From contig NZ_MSIE01000054.1 of NCBI RefSeq assembly GCF_001921205.1, forward strand, positions 1 to 64,000: a stretch of DNA of 64,000 nt. Direction: 5' to 3'. This stretch comes from Actinophytocola xanthii. Lineage in GTDB: Bacteria; Actinomycetota; Actinomycetes; Mycobacteriales; Pseudonocardiaceae. Shown here in pieces: positions 51,899-58,879 of the stretch. The notes beneath the pieces are model-generated. The model ran no database searches and was not told the DNA's origin. It was given only the letters and a program-made list of their open reading frames with translations. Each line of letters opens with the position of its first letter. Within the stretch, counting starts at the first letter, position 1. A program made the translations under genes and the position numbers.

Positions 51899-53752
51899 TC
51901 ACCCTCGGTTCGGGATCAACGGTTGGTCGAGAACGATTACCCTTTTCGGATCTTCCCACATTACCACCAAGTCGTGTGCCAGCGAGTCGCCGGGCAACCA
52001 GGAAGTCGGTAAGCCGGCTAATTTTCTCCGGGCGGGCAGGTCGATGAAACCGCTTTCGCCGCCGAGTACCCAGTCGAGCAACTCACGCAACTCCTCCGGA
52101 CCGGCTTCCGGGTGCCACAGCACGACCGGGAGACCACAGCGCAACGCGGCGAGGAACTCGTCCGGTCCGGCGCTGGCCTCCGGCCTGGCCGCGGGCTTTT
52201 CCCGCATTACCAGGCCCACCCAGTGCGGGTCGCTCAGCACGGCGTCGATGGGATGCTCCTCGAACTCCGACGACCCCGAATAGTGGAGTCGGTCCGCCGA
52301 CGGGTCCTCCAGCATAGAGTCCCAGCGGCGGTGCCAGATGCGGTGCCAGTATCGTGCGCGCATCCGCTCGAGCGACCTGATATTGATCCGGTAGTCGTAC
52401 CGCAGCGGGTGGGGTTTTCCCGAGACGTGCTCCTTGCGCCACCGGAGCACCGGGAGGTGCAGCAACGTCCGGGGGAGCACGAATTCCACGGCCGCGGCCG
52501 TCCCCTGTTCCCACCACGCGTCCTCGGCGTCGAGAATCGCCTCGTCGACCCGGTACTCGAGCTCCTCCATCGCGACCTCGCGCACCCCGCCCAGCGGCGG
52601 CGGCCACACCTCCGGGTCGTCCTGGCGCCAGGAGGCGAGGACGCACCGGCTGGGGTCGATCGGGTCGAGATCGACCATGAGCGTCAGGTGCAGGTGCGGC
52701 TCGTCGGGCAGCGGCGTCCGGGTGAGCCGCTGCTTCTCCAGGGCCGGTCCCAGCCGCCACCGGCCCGCCTGCTCACCGATCCAGTGCGCGAGCGCCTCAC
52801 CCGCCTCGCCGTCCAGCTCGCCGGCCAGCAGCTCCAGGAACAGCACGGCGGGTGGGATCCCGTCGGGGCCGGCGTTGAAGTCCATCAGGTACTCGAACGC
52901 CTCCCAGGCGTCGTGGACGTCCTCCCGGCGGGGCAGCGGGATGGCGGGGCCCGCCGCCCTGCTCAGCAGGATCGCCAGGCGCGGTACCTCGGTGACCGAG
53001 AGGTGGTCGCGCAGGGTGCGGAGCTCCGCCGCCGGGATCACCTCCAGCACGTCCCCCCGCGAGCTCGGGGGTGCCGGGGGACGGGTGGCGAGGGTGCCCG
53101 TCGGGGCGGACTTCGGGGCAGACGTGGAGGTCGCCACCGGGGCGAGGGTCGGCGGTTCGCCCGCGGTGGGCTCGCCGAGCAGGCGCAGGTGGGCGGTGCC
53201 GGTGTAGGTCTTCACCGTGACCGGGACCTGCTGGTAGCTCTCCGGAAAGGTGCCGGGGTCGCCCGCTATGACCTCTTGGAAGAAACTCTCCGAGGAGATC
53301 AGCGCGACCATTCTCGCCGAGCTGGTGAGCAGCGCCTTGGCATCGGGACAGTCCAGAATCCGGAAAGCGGTGTCGATCGCGGTGCCGAGCCAGCCGTTGC
53401 CGTCGTGGACGACGTCGCCGGAATTCAGTCCGACCCGAAGCCGGAACTGGGCCCACGCTTTCCGGGTCCAGTTGTAGCGCCGCAGCGCGGCGACGATCCG
53501 GTCCGGCAACCGGTCGGCCACCGTTCTTCTGGGGACCTGCTGGGGAACCAGGATCAACGCCCCGTCGCCGCGGTCCTCGAGGTCGCACAGACCGAGGTCG
53601 ATATCCGACTCGGCGAAGGCGGTCTCCAGGATCTGGTACAGCCCGTGCCGAACGGCCGACCGGTCCTCGGAGGTGCGACGAGGATCGGTGAAACCGACGA
53701 CGTCGACGACCACGATCGTGCGGTAGCCGGGAGCGGTCAACCGTTGCGTCAC
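51899..53752 (-). CDS. Cyclase-homology protein with VMAP-like C-terminal region
   Basis: The 617-residue protein has a class III cyclase-like domain (10-195): VVVDVVGFTD with Asp17, EDRGDGALILVP with Asp63, and GTAIDTAFRILD with Asp127 where catalytic enzymes have Asn. Cyclase activity is therefore doubtful. A Pro/Ala/Thr-rich linker follows (196-245). The C-terminal half (250-617; FVLPRTLLHLPVLRWRKEH, YRINIRSLERMRARYWHRIWHRRWDSML, LPVVLWHPEAGPEELRELLDW) resembles vWA-MoxR-associated proteins (VMAP). It is the first gene of the operon with MoxR and vWA/STAND partners. The GTG at 53752 has GGGAGGA 9 bases upstream; an in-frame GTG at 53770 coincides with that site. Confidence 0.72.
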   Translation of the reverse strand: MTQRLTAPGYRTIVVVDVVGFTDPRRTSEDRSAVRHGLYQILETAFAESDIDLGLCDLEDRGDGALILVPQQVPRRTVADRLPDRIVAALRRYNWTRKAWAQFRLRVGLNSGDVVHDGNGWLGTAIDTAFRILDCPDAKALLTSSARMVALISSESFFQEVIAGDPGTFPESYQQVPVTVKTYTGTAHLRLLGEPTAGEPPTLAPVATSTSAPKSAPTGTLATRPPAPPSSRGDVLEVIPAAELRTLRDHLSVTEVPRLAILLSRAAGPAIPLPRREDVHDAWEAFEYLMDFNAGPDGIPPAVLFLELLAGELDGEAGEALAHWIGEQAGRWRLGPALEKQRLTRTPLPDEPHLHLTLMVDLDPIDPSRCVLASWRQDDPEVWPPPLGGVREVAMEELEYRVDEAILDAEDAWWEQGTAAAVEFVLPRTLLHLPVLRWRKEHVSGKPHPLRYDYRINIRSLERMRARYWHRIWHRRWDSMLEDPSADRLHYSGSSEFEEHPIDAVLSDPHWVGLVMREKPAARPEASAGPDEFLAALRCGLPVVLWHPEAGPEELRELLDWVLGGESGFIDLPARRKLAGLPTSWLPGDSLAHDLVVMWEDPKRVIVLDQPLIPNRG

Positions 53753-54013
53753 GAGCAAGATTCCTCCCACTACCCCGGAGTCGACCCGGCGGCCGGTCGA
53801 CAGGGTCGATTATGGGCTTCTCGGGTGGTGGGTGACCGTGTCAATTGAGTCATTTGGACAATCGCCGTGAGATGGCGGTTACCAATGGTATTTAGTCGGT
53901 CACGCTCCGTGTAGCGTTCCGGGTCACATGGGAGAAGTCGTAAGGTTCTCCCGCCTGTCGGGCTCCCAGCCCGTGCGAACCGTTTCACCTCCGTCGATCG
54001 AAGGGCACCTGAC
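53753..54013. promoter_or_regulatory. Divergent promoter region of VMAP-like operon and ECF sigma gene
   Basis: This 261-bp gap between outward-facing genes is A+T-rich at 53840-53920 (TCAATTGAGTCATTTGGACAA and nearby). It must hold promoters for both directions, but no -35/-10 pair stands out enough to assign. Confidence 0.45.
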
Positions 54014-55513
54014 GTGGACCGCACCGATGCCGAACTGGTGGCCGGTGTGCTGGCGGGTGACCGGGAGGCTTTCGCGGCCGTCTACGACCGCTATGCCGAC
54101 CGGCTGCACGACTTCTGCCACTCGGTGCTCCGCGACCGGGAGGAGGCGGCGGATGCCGTGCAGGACACCTTCGTCCTCGCCGCGCAGCGGCTCGCGCAGC
54201 TCAACGACCCGGAGCGGCTCCGTCCCTGGCTCTACGCCGTCGCGCGCAGCGTGGCGTTGCGCCGGCTGCGGGACCGCCGGCGGGTCGTGCTCGACGAGGT
54301 GGAGGACATGGCCGACGGCGATCCCGGGCCGCACCGTGCGGCGGAGCAGACCGCGTTGCGCGACCTCGTGTGGTCCGCGGCGGCGGGGCTCTCCGACCGC
54401 GACCGCGCGCTGCTCGACCTGCACGTGCGCCAGGGGCTGGACGGCGCGGAGCTCGGCGAGGCGATGGGCGTGTCCGCCAACCATGCCTACGTCCTGCTCA
54501 GTCGGCTGCGCGACCAGGTCGAACGGTCGCTGGGCGCGCTGCTGATCGCCCGGCTCGGGCGCGATGACTGCACCGAGCTCGACGGGCTGCTCGCCGGGTG
54601 GGACGGGAGGTTCTCCCCGGTCATGCGCAAGCGCGTGGCCAGGCACGTCGACGGGTGCGAGGTCTGCGGCGACCGGCGGCGGATCATGGTCAGCCCGTTC
54701 GCCCTGCTCGCGGCCGTGCCGCTGCTGCCGGCGCCGCCGTCGCTTCGCGACCGCGTGCTCGACGAGGTCCAGCTGGTCGCCCACACCGGGACCGGGGGAC
54801 CGATCCCGGTGCTCGCCCCGGTCTCGATGGGCGCGGCCGCCGGCAGCGGGCGGACCGCCACCCCCAGCCGTCGGCTGCGGGTGCTCGCGGCCGCGGCGGC
54901 GGTGCTGGTGCTGCTGGCCCTGCTCGGGACGACCGTCTACTTCCGGGCGGACCCCGTCCCCGGCGAACCGATCGCGCTGGACGTCCCGGCCGTGCCCGGC
55001 ACCACGTCGGCGCCGTCCTCGGCACCGCCATCGAGCCGGCCGTCGAGCAGCCCGCCGCCCTCGGCCACGACGACCACGGTGCCCACCCCGACCACTACCA
55101 CCGAGCCGCAGGAGCCCCCGGCGCCGCCACCGCCGCCCGCCCCCGAGGCGCCGGACCCACAGGAGCCGCCCGACCAGCCCGACCCACCCGGCGACCGAAC
55201 GGCGCCGGTGGTCACCGATGCGGCGGCCGCCGACCCCGGCCTTTACGTGGAGGGGTGCTGGCCGCCGACGCAGACCTCGGTGTCCGCGGCGGCCGGCGAC
55301 GACGTCGGGGTCGTCTCGGTCGTGCTCAGCTGGAGCGGGCCGGACGGCTCGGGCAGCAGCGCGATGTCCCAGGACGGCGACCGGTGGTACGGCACGCTGG
55401 GTTCCTTCGCGCAGACCGGAACCGTGTCCTGGTCGGTCACGGCGACCGACGCCGCCGGCAACGCCTCCGCGCCCGCCGGCGGGTCGACCGACGTGGACTA
55501 CTGCCTCGGCTGA
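54014..55513 (+). CDS. ECF sigma factor fused to zinc-finger, membrane and extracellular domains
   Basis: The 499-residue protein begins with sigma region 2 (residues 1-80; AAVYDRYADRLHDFCHSVLRDREEAADAVQDTFVLA) and sigma region 4 (120-175; LSDRDRALLDLHVRQGLDGAELGEAMGVSANHAYVLLSRLR). After it comes HVDGCEVCGDRR, the H-x3-C-x2-C zinc motif of anti-sigma factors (about 215). A single membrane segment follows (VLAAAAAVLVLLALLGTTVYF, about 292-312), then a Pro/Thr-rich spacer (330-400) and an Ig-like extracellular domain with two Cys (410-499). The fusion puts sigma, anti-sigma-like and sensor parts in one chain, so release by proteolysis or domain rearrangement is likely. A GTG start is used. Confidence 0.85.
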   Translation: MDRTDAELVAGVLAGDREAFAAVYDRYADRLHDFCHSVLRDREEAADAVQDTFVLAAQRLAQLNDPERLRPWLYAVARSVALRRLRDRRRVVLDEVEDMADGDPGPHRAAEQTALRDLVWSAAAGLSDRDRALLDLHVRQGLDGAELGEAMGVSANHAYVLLSRLRDQVERSLGALLIARLGRDDCTELDGLLAGWDGRFSPVMRKRVARHVDGCEVCGDRRRIMVSPFALLAAVPLLPAPPSLRDRVLDEVQLVAHTGTGGPIPVLAPVSMGAAAGSGRTATPSRRLRVLAAAAAVLVLLALLGTTVYFRADPVPGEPIALDVPAVPGTTSAPSSAPPSSRPSSSPPPSATTTTVPTPTTTTEPQEPPAPPPPPAPEAPDPQEPPDQPDPPGDRTAPVVTDAAAADPGLYVEGCWPPTQTSVSAAAGDDVGVVSVVLSWSGPDGSGSSAMSQDGDRWYGTLGSFAQTGTVSWSVTATDAAGNASAPAGGSTDVDYCLG

Positions 55514-55606
55514 CGAGGACGGAAAAAACCTCTCCGGAAAAGTTGTAAGGCGCCGCCGCGGCCGTGGCTCCTACCGGGCGACACACCGTCACCCAGGAGG
55601 AACACG

Positions 55607-56146
55607 ATGACCAACCGCTCCGCCGTCGTCCTGCTCGCCGCCGGCGCACTGCTCGTCGCCGCCCCGGTCGCCGCGCCCGTCGCCGCTGCTGCCCCGTCCG
55701 CCCCACCGGAGCCGGCCGTCCTCGCGCCGATGACCGACGTGGTGGCCGAACCCCCCTGCTGGACCCTCGACGGCTGCGTCACCGAGCCGCCGACCGAGGG
55801 CCCGGACACCGATCCCTCCGCGGCGCCCTCGTCGGAGCCCTCCCCGGAGCCGCCCGTCGAGCCGTCCGCCGAGCCGCCTGTCGAGCCGTCCGCCGGGCCC
55901 GCCCCGGCCGCGCCCACCACCGGTCCGGCCGTCGCGCGGGGCGAGGTGGTGGTGCCCGTCGCCGCCGAACCGAACGACAGCCTGCGGCCGGCACCCGCCG
56001 ACCAGCCGGACCGGGCCACCGCCGAGCCAGACGCGACCGAGTGGACCCGGCTCGCCTTGCCGGCCGCCGCGTTGCTCGTGCTGGTCGTGCTCGCCGCCGT
56101 CGGTGCCTACCGGTGGATCCGGCGCACCGAGCGCCTCCACCGCTGA
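55607..56146 (+). CDS. Membrane-anchored Pro/Glu/Ser-rich surface protein
   Basis: The 179-residue protein has a signal peptide (1-29), a short segment with two Cys (PPCWTLDGCVTEPP), a repetitive EPSxEPPVEPSAEPPVEPSA spacer (about 70-95), and a C-terminal membrane helix (LPAAALLVLVVLAAVGAYRWI, 150-170) followed by basic residues. It probably spans the wall as a tether. No enzymatic domain is present. AGGAGG lies 6 bases before the ATG. It follows the ECF gene by 93 bases. Confidence 0.7.
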   Translation: MTNRSAVVLLAAGALLVAAPVAAPVAAAAPSAPPEPAVLAPMTDVVAEPPCWTLDGCVTEPPTEGPDTDPSAAPSSEPSPEPPVEPSAEPPVEPSAGPAPAAPTTGPAVARGEVVVPVAAEPNDSLRPAPADQPDRATAEPDATEWTRLALPAAALLVLVVLAAVGAYRWIRRTERLHR

Positions 56147-56199
56147 CCTTGCCAGGACGACACGCGATACCTCGACACACCGAAATGTGGGGAACAGCC

Positions 56200-56835
56200 A
56201 TGATGACAACGACAACCCGTACCCAGGTTCTCGCCCGCGCGACCGACCCGATCCTGCAGAGCGGTGTGCAGCTCGCCCTGCGCACCAGGCCGGAGCTGTG
56301 GCTCGTCGACGAGGACGCCGACCCGGCCCAGACCGTCGCCCTGGTCGTCGCCGACCGGTTCGACGAGCACACCACCCGGCTGCTGCGCGGCCTGCAGGGA
56401 CGGGGTTTCGGACGCATCGTCCTCGTGGCGGCCGAGCTGGACGACGCGGAGATGCTGACGGCGGTCGAGTCCGGCGTGTGCGCGGTCGCGAGGCGGGCGG
56501 ACAGCACACCGGAGGTGCTGGTGCGGCTGGTCACGGCGGCCGCGGCGGGGGAGGGCGCGCTGCCGCCGGACCTGCTCGGCCGGCTGCTCACCCGCGTCTC
56601 GCGGTTACAGCGCCACGTACTCGAGCCGCGCGGCCTGCGGCTCGGCGGGATAACCGACCGCGAGGGCGAGGTGCTCCGGTTAGTCGCATCCGGACTGTCC
56701 ACTCAGGAGATTGCGGACAAGCTCTGCTACTCGCAGCGGACGGTCAAGAGCATCCTGCACGACGTGACGAACCGGTTCCAGCTGCGGAACCGGGCACACG
56801 CCGTCGCCTACGCGTTGCGGGAGGGCCTGATCTAG
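56200..56835 (+). CDS. LuxR-type regulator with receiver-like N-terminus
   Basis: The 211-residue protein has an N-terminal alpha/beta domain (10-120) resembling a response-regulator receiver but without a clear phosphoacceptor Asp. The LuxR helix-turn-helix lies at 148-205 (GGITDREGEVLRLVASGLSTQEIADKLCYSQRTVKSILHDV). GGGGAA lies 6 bases before the ATG at 56200; a second ATG follows. Its stop overlaps the stop of the convergent small gene. No sensor kinase is nearby. Confidence 0.8.
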   Translation: MMTTTTRTQVLARATDPILQSGVQLALRTRPELWLVDEDADPAQTVALVVADRFDEHTTRLLRGLQGRGFGRIVLVAAELDDAEMLTAVESGVCAVARRADSTPEVLVRLVTAAAAGEGALPPDLLGRLLTRVSRLQRHVLEPRGLRLGGITDREGEVLRLVASGLSTQEIADKLCYSQRTVKSILHDVTNRFQLRNRAHAVAYALREGLI

Positions 56836-57179
56836 AAGGAGATGCCACCCTGGATGTCACGCGCCTGCACGACGTTCCCGCGAACCGAGCCCGAGACCTG
56901 GTTGGTAACCCCGCCCCGGTCGGCGCGCTGCTCCACCGACGCCGCGTGCCAGCGGGCACGCAGCTCGATCCCGAACTCGGGATCAGCTGCCTCGGCCGTG
57001 GCCAGTACCTCCCCGAGCGCGACCACCTCGGCGGAGTCGGGTTGGGCCCCGGCCGCGGCCTCCAGTACCTCGGTCGCGCCGGGTCGGTTCGCCAACCGGT
57101 CGCGGACGAAGTCGTAGAGGCCGGTGACCGCCTTGGCTGCCAGCGCGGCGGCGATGGAGATCAGGACGGGCTCTGGCAT
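56832..57179 (-). CDS. Small protein with C-terminal amyloid-signalling-like motif
   Basis: The 115-residue protein has an Ala-rich helical N-terminus (PVLISIAAALAAKAVTGLYDFVRDRL, 4-29) followed by helices to about 85. The C-terminus is VSGSVRGNVVQARDIQGGISF. The Gly-x-Val repeats and the N-V-V-Q-A core resemble bacterial amyloid signalling sequences that couple NLR-like sensors to effectors, themselves similar to RHIM. The N-terminal part has no recognised effector fold. ATG at 57179. The stop codons of this gene and the LuxR gene overlap within CTAG. Confidence 0.6.
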   Translation of the reverse strand: MPEPVLISIAAALAAKAVTGLYDFVRDRLANRPGATEVLEAAAGAQPDSAEVVALGEVLATAEAADPEFGIELRARWHAASVEQRADRGGVTNQVSGSVRGNVVQARDIQGGISF

Positions 57180-57280
57180 CGCGGAGTACCCCCAACTTCG
57201 TGGCCCGCGCGGATGTGGGCCGTCCTGGGCGACGATACGCCCCCGTGCGCCTCCCGCCCGGTGACGAGACGCGGACGTGC

Positions 57281-57318
57281 GACGGGGGACCCACCGCGAG
57301 CGCGGCGGGTCCCCCGTC
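57281..57318 (-). terminator. Hairpin terminator after the 44-residue gene
   Basis: GACGGGGGACCC (57281-57292) and GGGTCCCCCGTC (57307-57318) are exact inverse repeats of 12 bp with a GC-rich loop that can itself pair. It begins 8 bases after the stop of the leftward small gene. Confidence 0.8.
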
Positions 57319-57325
57319 GAGGAGA

Positions 57326-57460
57326 TCAGTGGGCTCTGGTCTTCCGGCGGCTGCCGCCGAAGAGCCTGCCGATGACGCGGAAGGGCAGGGTCACTACGTT
57401 CGCGGCGGTGTCGGCGATGGCGCCGAGTGCGCTCTTGCCCCGACGTGCTGGCCTGGCCAT
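57326..57460 (-). CDS. 44-residue basic amphipathic protein
   Basis: The frame runs from an ATG with first base 57460 to the TGA at 57328-57326 and encodes MARPARRGKSALGAIADT... followed by NVVTLPFRVIGRLFGG and a basic tail. AAGGAGG lies 7 bases upstream of the ATG and a strong hairpin lies 8 bases downstream, which supports a real gene despite its size. The central stretch would form an amphipathic helix. No function is recognised. Confidence 0.6.
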   Translation of the reverse strand: MARPARRGKSALGAIADTAANVVTLPFRVIGRLFGGSRRKTRAH

Positions 57461-57658
57461 GGAAAAGCCTCCTTCGCGTGGTTTCGGACAACCCGGGAGT
57501 ACCCGGGCGGGGCGTCACCCAAACGGGGTACGAGGGTGGGCGCATGTCGCCGCGTGCGTTGGTCCGCCGCGGTGCGCGCCGCCGGTTACCGAGTCGCCAG
57601 GATCACCGCCCGGCACCCTCGACTGCGTCACGTGTCTGTCGGTGCGGCTGCGCTGAGC

Positions 57659-58879
57659 TCAGGTCAGCGAGAGCCGCTCCAGGAACGGGTTGCCGAACAC
57701 GCCGGCCGGGTCGAGGTCGGACCGCAGCTCCGCGAAATCCGTCCACTTGGGATACTGGCCGGCGAGGTCGGTTGTGGCGAAGCACTTTCCCCAGTGCGGA
57801 CGGGCGCCAAGCGGTAGCAGTGCCGCCTCAATGTCGGGCAGCAGCGCGAACACCTCGGCCGGCTTCTGGTGCCAGGTGAAGTGGATGGCGATGGCGGGCC
57901 GGCCGTAGGCGCCGCTGAGCCACAGCGTGTCCTCGGCGACCGAGCGGATCTCGGTGACGTGCAGCACCGGCGCGATCCGCTGTCCCATGGCCCGGATCCG
58001 GGCGATCGCTTCGACGGCCCGGTCCCGCGGCAGCAGGTACTCGCTCTGCAACTCGTCGCCACTGCTGGGTTTGTGCGTCATCCGGAAGTGCGGCAGCCGG
58101 TCCAGCCACGCGCCGGGCACCGACAGCTGCTCGGTGACCGCGGCGACCGACTCCTCCGGGATCATGTGCACCGGGACCGGTGACGGCGCGGCGCCGTGGA
58201 GGTCGGCGGGCGGCTCGCTGTCGGTGCTCTTCAGCCAGACCTGGCGTAGGTGCTCCCCGGTCCAGTCGGTGAACAGGCTGACGCTGTAGGCGCTGGACAT
58301 CACCGCGTCGAGGTCCTCCACGGCCGACCACGGCACGCGCGGGTACACCGTCTGGCGGACCTCGAAGGTGGGCAGGACGTCCAGGGTCAGGCTGACCACG
58401 ACGCCCAGCGCCCCGAGGGCGACCACGTGTCCGTCGAACTCGGGGTCCGACCGGGCGACCCGGCGGAGCTCCCCGGTCGGCCCCACCACGTCGAGCGCGG
58501 CGACGGCCGTGCTGAGGCAGCCGTTGCCGTCGCCGGAGCCGTGGGTGCCGGTGGCGACGGCGCCGGCGACCGAGATGTGCGGCAGCGAGGCCAGGTTCGG
58601 CAGCGCGAGCCCTTCGGCCTGCAGGGCCGCGGCCAGGTCGCCGTAGCGGGTCGCCGCGGGCACGGTCACCTGACCGTCGGCGATCGAGATCGCGGCGGGC
58701 AGGGAGTCCAGCGACACCAGGACCTCCGGCGTGTCGGCCAGCTCGTTGAACGAGTGGCGCGAGCCGAGCGCCCTGATCCGCGGCGTCTCGGCGACCAGCT
58801 GCTGGAGCTCCGCGACGCTGCCCGGGCGGGCGATGCGGCTGGCTCGGTAGGTGAGGTTGCCTGCCCAGTTCTGTTCCAC
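57659..58879 (-). CDS. Alditol oxidase-like FAD enzyme
   Basis: The 406-residue VAO-type flavoprotein has IRALGSRHSFNELADT with His42, the residue that links FAD covalently in Streptomyces alditol oxidase. GTHGSGDGNGCLSTAVAALDVV follows. The C-terminus LDPAGVFGNPFLERL is also as in that family. It oxidises alditols such as xylitol or sorbitol at C1 with oxygen, forming hydrogen peroxide. Its length matches AldO (about 418). The GTG start overlaps the TAG stop of the upstream LAL regulator (TAGTG), so the two are co-translated. Confidence 0.85.
   Translation of the reverse strand: MEQNWAGNLTYRASRIARPGSVAELQQLVAETPRIRALGSRHSFNELADTPEVLVSLDSLPAAISIADGQVTVPAATRYGDLAAALQAEGLALPNLASLPHISVAGAVATGTHGSGDGNGCLSTAVAALDVVGPTGELRRVARSDPEFDGHVVALGALGVVVSLTLDVLPTFEVRQTVYPRVPWSAVEDLDAVMSSAYSVSLFTDWTGEHLRQVWLKSTDSEPPADLHGAAPSPVPVHMIPEESVAAVTEQLSVPGAWLDRLPHFRMTHKPSSGDELQSEYLLPRDRAVEAIARIRAMGQRIAPVLHVTEIRSVAEDTLWLSGAYGRPAIAIHFTWHQKPAEVFALLPDIEAALLPLGARPHWGKCFATTDLAGQYPKWTDFAELRSDLDPAGVFGNPFLERLSLT

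Noticed and set aside
54014-55513. Frameshift joining a sigma gene to an unrelated membrane gene
   Set aside because: The frame is continuous with uniform codon bias, and sigma factors with such extensions are known in actinomycetes.
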